NCBI GenBank assembly: GCA_018267925.1
Contig: JAFDXO010000196.1
Location: 62,001-126,000 of the forward strand
Length of the DNA: 64,000 nucleotides
Reading direction: 5' to 3'
DNA from: Bacteroidota bacterium
GTDB lineage: Bacteria > Bacteroidota > Bacteroidia > Chitinophagales > Chitinophagaceae
The notes under the pieces: model-generated
The model's input: the letters and a program-made list of their open reading frames with translations, nothing else
Database searches by the model: none
What the model was told of the DNA's origin: nothing
Shown: positions 34,934 through 44,220 of the stretch, one piece after another
How positions within the stretch are numbered: position 1 is the stretch's first letter
How the letters are laid out: each line of letters opens with the position of its first letter
Translations under genes and position numbers: made by a program

Positions 34934-35389
34934 TTAATCTTTAATAATAAATTCAAATTTTTTCTTTTTAGGAGGCAAGCACATGTTATTATTACACACC
35001 TGATATTCATGTTCTCCCATAATTTTAGTACCGGATTTTGTTTGAACCAATTGACTAAATGTAACGATGCCTTCATAATAACGAACCGGATGATCTACAC
35101 CTTCCATTTTTTCGGTTTTCAATTTGCCCTGTTCTATCACTTTTCCGACAAACTTCACGGCATTATTCTTGTCAAAATGAAAGCTGGGTGGAATAAGCAT
35201 TTCATCGCCCGCTTTTTGAGAAAATATATGCCAGCCTTCATTTAACTTAACTACAAATGCTAATTCATATTGGTTAGTATTCTTTTTATGAACTTCATAT
35301 CGCCAAACAGTGGGATCATTTACCCCTTGAGCTAAAGTAGAGCTTACAAAAATGAAAAATAAGGCAACGCATACAAACACCTTCTTCAT
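34934..35389 (-). CDS. Standalone DsbD alpha-domain protein, secreted
   Basis: The 151-residue protein has a signal peptide (ending 'TLA') and one domain equivalent to residues 1-160 of the next gene's product. It shares 'DPTVWRYEV', 'EGWHIFS' and the redox pair in 'QVCNNNMCLPPKKKKFEF'. It lacks the membrane and thioredoxin parts, so it is either an extra substrate or delivery domain for DsbD or a diverged binding protein. It follows purQ by one base and precedes dsbD by 66, so it is probably a tandem duplication kept in the same operon. Confidence 0.85.
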   Translation of the reverse strand: MKKVFVCVALFFIFVSSTLAQGVNDPTVWRYEVHKKNTNQYELAFVVKLNEGWHIFSQKAGDEMLIPPSFHFDKNNAVKFVGKVIEQGKLKTEKMEGVDHPVRYYEGIVTFSQLVQTKSGTKIMGEHEYQVCNNNMCLPPKKKKFEFIIKD

Positions 35390-35390
35390 C

Positions 35391-36083
35391 TTAATTCATT
35401 TTTGCAAAAGCTTCCAAAATCATTCTACCATCAACATTATTTAAAGCGTGACTGGTGGCTCTTTCAGGGTGTGGCATCATGCCAAAAACATTTCGGGTTT
35501 TGTTGCAGATTCCGGCAATATTACTGGTAGAACCATTCGGGTTTGCATCTAAATGAACACTTCCAGCTTCATCGCAATACCTGAAGACAATTTGCTGGTT
35601 TGATTTTAATTGTTCCATTGTTGGTGTATCTGCAAAATAGCGCCCTTCCCCATGTGCTACGGGAATTTTAAGAATTCTCTCTCCTACATTAGAACCTATC
35701 AAGTTCTCTTTTGAATCACTTTTTATAAACACATTTTTACACACAAATTTTTGATGGTCATTTTGCAACAATACTCCAGGCAATAAACCACTCTCACAAA
35801 GGATCTGAAAACCATTACAAACACCTAAAACTTTCCCGCCTGCGTTGGCAAAATTCACTACCTGTTCCATCATCGGGCTAAAACGAGCCAATGCTCCACA
35901 GCGCAAGTAGTCGCCATAAGAAAAACCGCCGGGCAACACTAAACAATCATCCTTTGAAAATTGGTTGAGATCACGGTCTTTGTGCCATAGCATAACCACT
36001 TCGTTTTGCAAATCATCTCGAAGGGCGTGCATCATATCACGATCGCAATTGGATCCCGGGAAAACTATAACTCCGAACTTCAT
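35391..36083 (-). CDS. purQ: Phosphoribosylformylglycinamidine synthase subunit PurQ
   Basis: The 230-residue glutamine amidotransferase domain has '[14 protein letters not shown]', nucleophile Cys in '[11 protein letters not shown]', and the His/Glu pair in '[10 protein letters not shown]'. It delivers ammonia to PurL in purine synthesis. A separate PurQ implies the three-part PurSQL enzyme; purS and purL are not in the window. The ATG at 36083 is preferred to a TTG at 36086. It lies between envelope genes, three bases after a membrane protein gene, an odd place for a purine gene. Confidence 0.95.
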   Translation of the reverse strand: MKFGVIVFPGSNCDRDMMHALRDDLQNEVVMLWHKDRDLNQFSKDDCLVLPGGFSYGDYLRCGALARFSPMMEQVVNFANAGGKVLGVCNGFQILCESGLLPGVLLQNDHQKFVCKNVFIKSDSKENLIGSNVGERILKIPVAHGEGRYFADTPTMEQLKSNQQIVFRYCDEAGSVHLDANPNGSTSNIAGICNKTRNVFGMMPHPERATSHALNNVDGRMILEAFAKMN

Positions 36084-36086
36084 CAA

Positions 36087-37088
36087 CTATGTAGATTGGT
36101 GTGTGAATGCCAATTGGCAAAAAATTAATAGAATAACTGAAAAATAAAAGGCGAAATTACTAAACCACTTGCGTTTTTCCACTACAAAACATTGAGTAAT
36201 AATAAAAGCAACTGATGGCATTAAAAACAAAAAAGCTGAAGTAGAGCTTGAAATAGAAAGTAACATTACGCTCATCCCCAATATCAAATACAAAATGACC
36301 ACTCCCCATGCTCGACGTACATAGACAGTCAATTTTGCTACCTGAGTTTGTAACAATACTAACCCTATCAAAATGAGTAAAGACACGCCGACCACGGCAC
36401 TAAAAAAATAAACCGGTCGAATGATGTACGGTATTGAAATAGAATGCCATTTTATTAGAGTATCCAACAAGCTAACTCGGTCAAACAAAAACAATAAACC
36501 GGCAAGCAAATACAAGGGGGTAAGAATACCCATCATGCCAACTGTCCATTCACCCAAATTAAGCGGGCGAAGAAGGGCTAAACTCAACAAGAACAAAATA
36601 AAAAAAACTATGGACTGCGGAAACACAATTACTGCTAAACTTAAAATAAATGCAGCGTTGAAAATTTGTTTTCGGGGTTGAGATGTTTGATTAAAACCAA
36701 GTATTAAGTTAACGCACCCAAGCACTGCCCAATTAGCTATCAAAGGCGCACTAAACATATTCATGGCAGGGTGAAAAGACGTTAACAACAGATAACTAAA
36801 TGCAGGCAAATAGGTGTTATGCAAAAACAATTTATGGCGTATGCTGATGTAGTTGACATACAATGCTTGCAATAATAACATGAATATGGCTAATGCCGTA
36901 AACATGGTTTTGTTATCATGAAAAAAGAAAAATAAAGTGTTTAGAATATAGTCAAACACAAATTGATTGGCTAAAGCTTCCGGCATCACAGGATGTAACA
37001 ATGCCTGAAACTTCAGCAACAGTGTAGAAATGATAAGAATGAGAACCGTAAAGGGGCTAAATTGGCGAAACAAATGCAACACAAACAC
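36087..37088 (-). CDS. Polytopic membrane protein, DUF6427-like
   Basis: The 333-residue protein has about nine membrane segments and few charged residues. The patterns 'YVNYISIRHKLFLHNTYLPA' and 'LRPLNLGEWTVGMMGILTPLYLL' resemble a Bacteroidota family of unknown function (DUF6427) with glycosyltransferase-like or ArnT-like topology. No catalytic residue can be assigned. It lies 18 bases after the secreted 486-residue protein and three before purQ. Confidence 0.5.
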   Translation of the reverse strand: MFVLHLFRQFSPFTVLILIISTLLLKFQALLHPVMPEALANQFVFDYILNTLFFFFHDNKTMFTALAIFMLLLQALYVNYISIRHKLFLHNTYLPAFSYLLLTSFHPAMNMFSAPLIANWAVLGCVNLILGFNQTSQPRKQIFNAAFILSLAVIVFPQSIVFFILFLLSLALLRPLNLGEWTVGMMGILTPLYLLAGLLFLFDRVSLLDTLIKWHSISIPYIIRPVYFFSAVVGVSLLILIGLVLLQTQVAKLTVYVRRAWGVVILYLILGMSVMLLSISSSTSAFLFLMPSVAFIITQCFVVEKRKWFSNFAFYFSVILLIFCQLAFTHQST

Positions 37089-37106
37089 TAATAATTTACA
37101 AAGCTG

Positions 37107-38567
37107 CTAAAATATTACTTTAGCAAACGTAATTTGCTTTTTACGCAAACAAGGAATAATTAATTCTCGAAGTGCCACTTGTTTTGCTGAGCGGGGCAAC
37201 CAATCAGGGTCATTAGAAGTGCCAGCCGCTAATGATTGCATTTCTACTTTTCCTTGCCCATCAACAGTTGCTAATTGTATGCGAGAACTACGTGTATTAA
37301 AATCGTTAAACAAAAAAGCCAAACTACTGCCTGAATTTAACAGTCCATAAGAAGAGAATATGCCGCCATCTTCTTGTGAGTATTGATTTTTGCGTACAAA
37401 TGAATGCCACTGCCTTACACCATCAGCATCGTATGAAATGGCAAGAATATCATTATAGTTATATTCTCGAATTGTTTGCGACATGTAGGGGCTGTAGTAA
37501 TAAGAATAATAAAAACCTCCCCAACCACCCGGCGTAACAGTACGTGTAGTAATATAGAAGTCTTCAGAAATCAATACAAATCCACCATCTTTTTTGATAA
37601 TCATTTGTTTCACTTGATAATCATTAAAAGCTCTTTTCAAATTTCGCTCACCAGTAGCCATTCGTAATGGTTCATCAAATGGGATCAATTTTTGATTGTG
37701 CCAAGAACTATCGGCTAAATCATAATAAGCAAACAAAACACCTTGATAATTTCCATTCTTTTTGTCCGAATAAAATCCTCCGGTGTAAAGCTTATTATTG
37801 ACGTTATCCAATTTCATAAACACGCTGGCAGCATACCTATCATTCAAGGGTAGTTCCTTAATAAAAAATCTACGTGCTGCTTTATTCAACGATAAGAGCC
37901 AAACTTGATCTGCATAGTTTCTTGAACCATTAGGGGTAAATGTTGGCAAGAAAAATCGGCCTTCATTATCCACTATTCCTTCTCCATGACTGACATCATT
38001 ATCTGCCTCAAAAGTTGCACTTCCTCTTTGCAGATTAGATAGATCATCATCCAACCAAATACCTGAGAAGTTGAGAGTTCTGCCATGTTCTTCTAATCCA
38101 TACACTAATATCTCTTTCTTGTTATCGCTAACAGCAGAAGAAAAATAATTCCGACTTGGTCCCCAAATACCTGTCTTAGCCGACGTTAATTGAATAGGTC
38201 CTTTCAACAATCGCCCGCGATCATCTAATAAGGCTGCATATTGCACTACCTTACCTGTTTCTATGGCTTGATACAGCACTATTATTTTGTCGGAATAATT
38301 GATGAATCTTGTTTCATAAATTTTTCTAGGAAAGAAATCCAACATGATAGTTGCCAGTTTTTCCATGCTGTCATTATAAGCTTCTAAAAAGAAACCATCG
38401 GCAGCACTTCTATACACATAGGTTCGCAAACCTACCTTTCCTACAACTGAAAAGTCGCCATTATTTAAATCAAATTTTTCGTAGGGTGCGTACAGCACTT
38501 CTTGAGCCTCTGCACGAAAAGCAATCAGAAGCAATAGAACGCCGACAAGCCATTTCAACCTATTCAT
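37107..38567 (-). CDS. Secreted beta-rich protein of unknown function
   Basis: The 486-residue protein has a signal peptide ending 'AEAQ' and no sorting domain, so it is periplasmic or outer-membrane associated. Repeated strand pairs with 'GGFY', 'GKVVQYAALLDD' and 'ILAISYDADGVRQW' blocks suggest a beta-propeller. A Tyr-rich loop ('GGFYYSYYYSPYMS') is notable. I do not recognise a specific family. It is the first gene of the minus run that leads into DUF6427, purQ and dsbD. Confidence 0.6.
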   Translation of the reverse strand: MNRLKWLVGVLLLLIAFRAEAQEVLYAPYEKFDLNNGDFSVVGKVGLRTYVYRSAADGFFLEAYNDSMEKLATIMLDFFPRKIYETRFINYSDKIIVLYQAIETGKVVQYAALLDDRGRLLKGPIQLTSAKTGIWGPSRNYFSSAVSDNKKEILVYGLEEHGRTLNFSGIWLDDDLSNLQRGSATFEADNDVSHGEGIVDNEGRFFLPTFTPNGSRNYADQVWLLSLNKAARRFFIKELPLNDRYAASVFMKLDNVNNKLYTGGFYSDKKNGNYQGVLFAYYDLADSSWHNQKLIPFDEPLRMATGERNLKRAFNDYQVKQMIIKKDGGFVLISEDFYITTRTVTPGGWGGFYYSYYYSPYMSQTIREYNYNDILAISYDADGVRQWHSFVRKNQYSQEDGGIFSSYGLLNSGSSLAFLFNDFNTRSSRIQLATVDGQGKVEMQSLAAGTSNDPDWLPRSAKQVALRELIIPCLRKKQITFAKVIF

Positions 38568-38720
38568 GTTTCAAATTTACTAGTCCGAGCACTAATGATT
38601 TGCAAAATTGTTTCAACCTTCCTGAGACATTTACGCTATGGACAATATTATGAAAAAGACGAACTATCTTTTAAAATACCCTACGCTCATATTCAAATTG
38701 CCACATGCTTCAAATCAAAA

Positions 38721-38754
38721 AAATGGACGTTAGATTCACTCTTCACGTCCATTT
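38721..38754 (-). terminator. Terminator after pruA
   Basis: The arms 38721-38730 (AAATGGACGT) and 38745-38754 (ACGTCCATTT) form a perfect 10-bp stem; TTTTGATTTG follows on the minus strand. It lies 22 bases after the pruA stop. The rest of 38568-38720 holds nothing that I can identify. Confidence 0.75.
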
Positions 38755-38775
38755 CAAATCAATTACAAAATCTAC

Positions 38776-40410
38776 TTAGTCTGCTTGGTGAAAAGGGTAA
38801 CGATAATCTACCACCGGTACATGAGTTTCCTTAATTGTACGTGCACTTAGCCAACGATAGAGATTCAACATTGAGCCGGCTTTATCATTAGTTCCTGAAG
38901 CACGAGCACCGCCAAATGGCTGCTGTCCTACAACTGCACCCGTTGGCTTATCGTTTATATAAAAATTACCAGCACTATTGACAAGTTTCTGAGTCATTAA
39001 TTCGATAGCATAACGATCAGTTGAAAATATTGCTCCCGTAAGCGCGTAACCGGAAGTTTTATCTACCACATCAAGCATTGCTTCCCAATTTTTAGCATCA
39101 TAAGTATGAATGGTAAGCACCGGTCCAAAAAGTTCGTCACACATAGTTACATAATTGGGGTCAGAAGTTTCAATAATAGTTGGCTCGATAAAGTAGCCTT
39201 TGGATTTATCATAATTACCCCCACATATAATTTTGGCTTTGCCTTCACTTCCTTTTACACCATCAATATAGCGAACTAAATTATCGAAAGATTTTTCATC
39301 AATTACAGCATTAATAAAGTTAGTAAAATCATCTACCACACCCATTTTCATGGTTTTTACTTCAGCAACTAATTTTTTAATTACGGGCTCTGCTATATTT
39401 GATGGAAGGTATGCACGTGAGGCAGCAGAGCATTTTTGTCCTTGATACTCAAAAGCTCCACGAGCCAAATTTGCAGCAACAGCATCAATATTAGCCGATG
39501 GATGAGCAAAAACATAGTCTTTTCCGCCTGTTTCACCTACAATTCGTGGATAGGTTTTATAACGGTGAATATTGTCGCCCATTGACTTCCACATGTTCTG
39601 GAAAACACCCGTAGATCCGGTAAAATGAACACCGGCAAAATCAGCATGGCTAAAACACACATCACCAACTACTGGACCACTTGTGTAAACTAAATTAATT
39701 ACTCCATCTGGCAAACCCGCTTCACGAAGAATCTCCATAAACACACTGGCAGAATAAATTTGTGTGTTAGCCGGTTTCCATACTACAACATTTCCACACA
39801 TAGCAGGAGCAGTAGGAAGATTACCTCCAATGGCTGTAAAATTAAACGGCGTAACGGCCAACACAAAACCCTCTAAGGGACGATACTCCATTCGATTATG
39901 AAACCCTTGAGGAGAAAGCGGTTGTTGCTTATATATCTCTGATAAAAAATGGACATTGAATCGTAAGAAATCTATTAATTCACAAGCACTGTCAATTTCA
40001 GCTTGAAATGCGTTTTTGCTTTGCCCAAGCATGGTTGCAGCGTTCATCTTGAATCGGTATTTTGTAGCCAACAATTCTGCTGCTTTCATGAAAATTGAAG
40101 CTCGATGTTCCCAAGTTGTTTGACTCCACTTCTTTTGTGCTTCCACAGCTGCATCAATTGCTTGATGAACATGAGAAGCATTTCCGGCATGAAAATATCC
40201 TAACAAATGGTTTGTTTCATGTGGAGGGTGAATTTCTTTTTTATCTCCCGTACGTACTTCCTGACCATTAATATACATCGGAATGTCTCTTACTTCAGCC
40301 TTTAAGTTGGCTATTGCTTGCTTCAGTGCTTGGCGTTCAGGGGATCCCGGAGCATAATTTAATACTGTTTCATTTTTCGGCTCTGCGAAATGGAAGTATG
40401 CATTGTGCAT
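38776..40410 (-). CDS. pruA: L-glutamate gamma-semialdehyde dehydrogenase (P5C dehydrogenase)
   Basis: The 544-residue aldehyde dehydrogenase is of the long P5CDH type. Its nucleophile Cys is in 'YQGQKCSAASRAYLP', the general-base Glu in 'IVGETGGKDYVFAH' and the cofactor loop in 'HFTGSTGVFQNMW'. It oxidises glutamate semialdehyde to glutamate in proline breakdown. The single-function length matches the eukaryotic/Bacteroidota type rather than bifunctional PutA; a proline dehydrogenase gene is not in the window. It has its own promoter and terminator. Confidence 0.93.
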   Translation of the reverse strand: MHNAYFHFAEPKNETVLNYAPGSPERQALKQAIANLKAEVRDIPMYINGQEVRTGDKKEIHPPHETNHLLGYFHAGNASHVHQAIDAAVEAQKKWSQTTWEHRASIFMKAAELLATKYRFKMNAATMLGQSKNAFQAEIDSACELIDFLRFNVHFLSEIYKQQPLSPQGFHNRMEYRPLEGFVLAVTPFNFTAIGGNLPTAPAMCGNVVVWKPANTQIYSASVFMEILREAGLPDGVINLVYTSGPVVGDVCFSHADFAGVHFTGSTGVFQNMWKSMGDNIHRYKTYPRIVGETGGKDYVFAHPSANIDAVAANLARGAFEYQGQKCSAASRAYLPSNIAEPVIKKLVAEVKTMKMGVVDDFTNFINAVIDEKSFDNLVRYIDGVKGSEGKAKIICGGNYDKSKGYFIEPTIIETSDPNYVTMCDELFGPVLTIHTYDAKNWEAMLDVVDKTSGYALTGAIFSTDRYAIELMTQKLVNSAGNFYINDKPTGAVVGQQPFGGARASGTNDKAGSMLNLYRWLSARTIKETHVPVVDYRYPFHQAD

Positions 40411-40430
40411 AAAAAAAGTTTTTTGCGCGG

Positions 40431-40438
40431 CAAAGTTA
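40431..40438 (-). promoter_or_regulatory. Bacteroidota -7 element TAACTTTG for pruA
   Basis: An exact TAnnTTTG on the minus strand, 20 bases before the pruA ATG. Confidence 0.5.
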
Positions 40439-40543
40439 CAGAGAATGATTTTAGAAAGAAGGGCTTTTACTGTATCAAAAAAACAAGACGTTCAATTTGA
40501 ATATTTGAACGGCTCTTCAATAAAAATAAAGATGAAAAAAACT

Positions 40544-43177
40544 CTATTTTTTATGCACTTTCAATATACCCGAATTTTTATCATCATGATATTTCAGTAA
40601 GTACATACCCTGAGCTAAATCACCCAAATAAAGTTCAGCATGTTCAACAGGCATATCTATGGAACGAAGTATTTTGCCGCTCATGTCATAAAGTTGCATC
40701 TTCGTCATGCCATGAATCTTTCCACTCAATTCAATATTCAATGTTTCATTTACCGGATTAGGATAAACGATCACTTCAAAATCTTTGTTATAGCTGATGT
40801 TAGAAGCAGAAACTTGATACGTTGAAAAATTAATTGTTTGCCAAGATGAAGTATCACTTTGACTACAGAAAGAGCGAACATGAAAATAGTAAGAAGAATT
40901 GGGTTGTAGATTAAAGACTTTTACGCTGTTTGTTGGCGTATAAGTATTGCTCCAAACCGGGTTCGGTGTAGCGGTTACGCTATATTGATATTGTATTGCA
41001 CCGGCAACTGGAGACCAACCGAATTTAGCAGTCGTAGCTTTCATTTCTATTATTGAAGGCACATCGGTTGAAGTACAAACTGTTGAAGTTGTAAACGGAA
41101 TTGTAACCCAAGGAGAATAGTTAACCGTATCACAGCGAACTCTGAGGTGGAAATAATAATTCGTACCGGAAAACAAATTCGTAGCAACCAAGCTATTGTA
41201 ATTCACTGCAACACCTGAAATGCTTGGTGACGGCGTAGCACTATTTTTATCTAATATATATTCAAAACTATAAATGCCGGAATAATTAGTCCAACTTAAG
41301 GTAGCACTACTACCTGTAATATTAGAAGCAATAGGATTCGCTGTGGGAACACAAGTGGTAGGAGTTGTAAAAGAATCCATAGACCAAACACTGTAGTTAA
41401 CAACATTGTTTAAGTTTTGACCACAAAGTGTGCGAGAAAAAACATAATACTTTTGTCCACCCACTAATCCGGTTGCAACATAAAATGTATCGGTGGTTGC
41501 CGTACCGGTTGTAGGCGTTGCGGGTGTGGTTTTCAAAACATATTGGTATCCTTGAACAACATTAGGAGATGACTTCCATGTGATGTTTGCTCCATGCATG
41601 TTTACACCGCTAAAAGTGAAAGGAGCTGTGGTGGCACAAGGAGGAAATGGATTAATAAATTGTAGTGGCGTATAAGTGCTTTGAGAAGTGTTACAGTTAC
41701 TCCGAACATGGATGTAATAAGTAGTTCCCGGAATTAAGGTATTGTCAGTTGCTGTTAAATTATTGGTTGTATTCCAAACAGTAGGTGTTGTTGATGAAGT
41801 CGTAACTACGTATTGATAACTGGCTATTCCGGGAATAGTTGAACCTGGCCAACTATAAGTTACCGTTCCGGGCGTATTCACACTAATAGTAGGCGTTCCG
41901 GCTAATGGACAAGCTAAGGTCGTAAAAGTCTTAGATGTCCAAAGAGAATTAGAAGGGGAAGTACAATTATTACGAATGTAGAAATAATAAAGTGTACCGG
42001 GATTTAATCCACTAAGATTAACTGTATTGGTTGAAGTTGCTGTACCGGAAGTGGGAGGGGTAGCAGAAGTAGAAACCGCCCATTCATACCCGGCCGATCC
42101 TGAAACGGCTGTCCAATTCATAGTTGCAGAAACGGTGGTAATATTTGAAGTTGTGATGGTGGATGCCGTTACAGTAGGGCAAGCAACTGTTGAAAATTGA
42201 ATACTATTCCAAATAGAAGTAGTTGTGCCACTGCATCTTGCCCGAACAAAAAGATAGTAGGTCGTTCCGTTATTAAGTCCAGTTGCATTTAATGAATTTG
42301 TTCCGATCAATGTACCTGTAACCGGTGGAGTGGCAGAAGTTTGAATAGCATATTCATAGCTGGTAGCACCAGAAACAGCACTCCATGTAAAGCCGGCAGT
42401 TGTCATAGTTGGAACGGTTGAAACAACCAGGTTTTGTACCGGCAAACAAGACTGATGATCAACGGTGATTGCCATAATGTTCAAAGTGCTGGTAGTAGCT
42501 GAACCGGTTGTACGAGTAACCGTAACACTCTTGATAGTCTTTGTATAATTTGCCAAAGCAAGGGTAATCTTCATTTCATAAAAACGAGGATTACCACCAG
42601 ATCCTGCTGAAGCATCTATTGTTCCTGAACTACGACCTACCCTACCAAATCCGCCTACAGCATAAGGCGTGTTATTAAACCAATCATTAAACACAAAAGT
42701 ACCTCCACTTTGGGTTGTGTTATCAGAAAAGGTGATTGTAACTGATGCAGTTGAGCTTCCACTTCCACTTGATCCGATGATATAAACATCGCCAATCAAA
42801 TTATAGGGTGTAGGGAAAGTTAATGTACCGGTGTTGGTTGTTCCAGAAGTACCAATTAATCTCAATGAATTATTGGCATTATAAGGTGCAAGTTGATAAG
42901 TAAGTCCGGTCGTTACTAAACTCGACAATATACGGGTTGTTGGTAAATAATAAGTAGGTAAACTACTTGTCGCCGTTTGCTGATAATCTTGTGAATTAAG
43001 ACTATAATTTGCAGTTGAACCAGCCGAATCATAAGCAATAGTAGTAGAAGTTGTAGGTAAACCAATACCATTTGCAACCACATCAGCATTGAATCCTGTC
43101 AATGATACCGGCGTAAAGGTTGCTTTCGACTGAAAGGCAAAACTTAACAGCAAACAAGCGGATAAAAATCTTTTCAT
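40544..43177 (-). CDS. T9SS-secreted protein with about six fibronectin type III repeats
   Basis: The 877-residue protein has a signal peptide ending 'SKA'. An N-terminal beta domain covers about residues 20-235. About six FN3-like repeats of 80-100 residues follow, each with 'ATxxWT..SG...YEYA.' and '.Y.FVRxxC' blocks (for example 'TTYYLFVRARCSG', 'TNYYFHLRVRCD'). A type A sorting domain ends the protein ('VIVYPNPVNETLNI', 'QGMYLLKY'). Ser/Thr content is high. It is a surface or secreted adhesin-like protein; the N-terminal domain may bind carbohydrate. No enzyme residue is visible. Confidence 0.8.
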   Translation of the reverse strand: MKRFLSACLLLSFAFQSKATFTPVSLTGFNADVVANGIGLPTTSTTIAYDSAGSTANYSLNSQDYQQTATSSLPTYYLPTTRILSSLVTTGLTYQLAPYNANNSLRLIGTSGTTNTGTLTFPTPYNLIGDVYIIGSSGSGSSTASVTITFSDNTTQSGGTFVFNDWFNNTPYAVGGFGRVGRSSGTIDASAGSGGNPRFYEMKITLALANYTKTIKSVTVTRTTGSATTSTLNIMAITVDHQSCLPVQNLVVSTVPTMTTAGFTWSAVSGATSYEYAIQTSATPPVTGTLIGTNSLNATGLNNGTTYYLFVRARCSGTTTSIWNSIQFSTVACPTVTASTITTSNITTVSATMNWTAVSGSAGYEWAVSTSATPPTSGTATSTNTVNLSGLNPGTLYYFYIRNNCTSPSNSLWTSKTFTTLACPLAGTPTISVNTPGTVTYSWPGSTIPGIASYQYVVTTSSTTPTVWNTTNNLTATDNTLIPGTTYYIHVRSNCNTSQSTYTPLQFINPFPPCATTAPFTFSGVNMHGANITWKSSPNVVQGYQYVLKTTPATPTTGTATTDTFYVATGLVGGQKYYVFSRTLCGQNLNNVVNYSVWSMDSFTTPTTCVPTANPIASNITGSSATLSWTNYSGIYSFEYILDKNSATPSPSISGVAVNYNSLVATNLFSGTNYYFHLRVRCDTVNYSPWVTIPFTTSTVCTSTDVPSIIEMKATTAKFGWSPVAGAIQYQYSVTATPNPVWSNTYTPTNSVKVFNLQPNSSYYFHVRSFCSQSDTSSWQTINFSTYQVSASNISYNKDFEVIVYPNPVNETLNIELSGKIHGMTKMQLYDMSGKILRSIDMPVEHAELYLGDLAQGMYLLKYHDDKNSGILKVHKK

Positions 43178-43499
43178 AAAATTTGATTACAGAATTTCCT
43201 TACAAAAACAAAATTAACGAAATTTTAATGAAGTGTCTTTCAAAATAGCTGAATGACAACTTAATTCGTACAATAATACTAAAGCTTTGCTAAAAAAACA
43301 ACTTTCATCGCATAGATATTCTATAGTTTAAGGATAATAAATTAACACCCAAATTTTTAGGCTAATATTTCTCATCAAACAGTTTATTCAACTGAATAAT
43401 AGGATTGACAGTTTATTTTTGCAAACTCAAAATCTACTTTTTTTGAGCATGGGTCTAACACTTATTCTATTGTTTAACTTTTCCAAAAAAGCCCTAAAT
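43178..43499. promoter_or_regulatory. 322-base intergenic region between divergent genes
   Basis: It holds a minus-strand TAATTTTG (43209-43216) with a TTTG 24 bases further upstream (43241-43244), for the FN3 gene. It also holds a plus-strand TATTTTTG (43414-43421), about 80 bases before the YiiX-like start. The sequence between 43245 and 43410 is AT-rich, with no open frame or hairpin that I can support. Confidence 0.45.
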
Positions 43500-44141
43500 A
43501 TGAAAGCACTTTTATTTTTTCTTTTTCTTTCCTCCAATGTATGGGCACAAACATGGAAGGATTTTCACTTTGAAAATGGCGATTTACTTTTTCAAGATAT
43601 TGATTGTGGCCCATTATGTGAAGCTATTGAAACGGTTACACCTTCGTTTAATGGAAAACATTTTTCACACTTAGGTTTAGTTTATGTTGTAGGTGATTCA
43701 ACTTATGTTATTGAAGCCATAGGGAAAGATGTTCATCTTACAGCTTTATCTCAGTTCATGACCAGACAATTAGATAGCTTAGGAAACCCTAAAATAGTAG
43801 TCGGTAGAATTAAAGAAGCCTATAAACGCCTTAATGGAAGGGCACTTGGCTTTGCCTTAAAACAATTAGGTACACCCTATGATGATGCGTTTCTTTATAA
43901 CAATGGGAAATACTATTGTAGCGAATTGGTTTATGATGCTTATAAAGAAGCAAACAACGGACTTCCTTTTTTTGAACTTTATCCAATGACCTTTAAAGAC
44001 CCTCAATCAAAAAAAACATTTCCTGCCTGGAAAGCTTATTTCAAAAACATCAATACCACTATTCCGGAAGGAAAACCCGGATGCAATCCCGGATCCATTG
44101 CCAATAGTAATGGAGTTGTAATTATTCACTCCTTTTATTAG
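43500..44141 (+). CDS. YiiX/YebB-like (NlpC/P60 superfamily) cysteine hydrolase, secreted
   Basis: The 213-residue protein has a signal peptide (residues 1-16, ending 'VWA'). The permuted papain-like fold carries His in 'GKHFSHLGLVYV' and the nucleophile Cys in 'GKYYCSELVYDAY', the YiiX/LRAT-type order. Such enzymes act on amide or ester bonds, often of lipids or peptidoglycan; the substrate is unknown here. The frame is open from 43419, but the ATG at 43500 begins the signal peptide. The sequence between positions 43419 and 43499 is taken as leader. Confidence 0.7.
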   Translation: MKALLFFLFLSSNVWAQTWKDFHFENGDLLFQDIDCGPLCEAIETVTPSFNGKHFSHLGLVYVVGDSTYVIEAIGKDVHLTALSQFMTRQLDSLGNPKIVVGRIKEAYKRLNGRALGFALKQLGTPYDDAFLYNNGKYYCSELVYDAYKEANNGLPFFELYPMTFKDPQSKKTFPAWKAYFKNINTTIPEGKPGCNPGSIANSNGVVIIHSFY

Positions 44142-44220
44142 CCATGCTCTCCCGTTGATATTCCTACTCAGGCTTCTTAGTTTTTTGTAATTTCGCCTGC
44201 ATTTTTTCCTTACACAAATT

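Noticed and set aside
40544..43177. DNA repeat array or CRISPR
   Set aside because: Recurrent sequence here reflects FN3 protein repeats in a single open frame; unit lengths vary and there are no identical DNA repeats with spacers.
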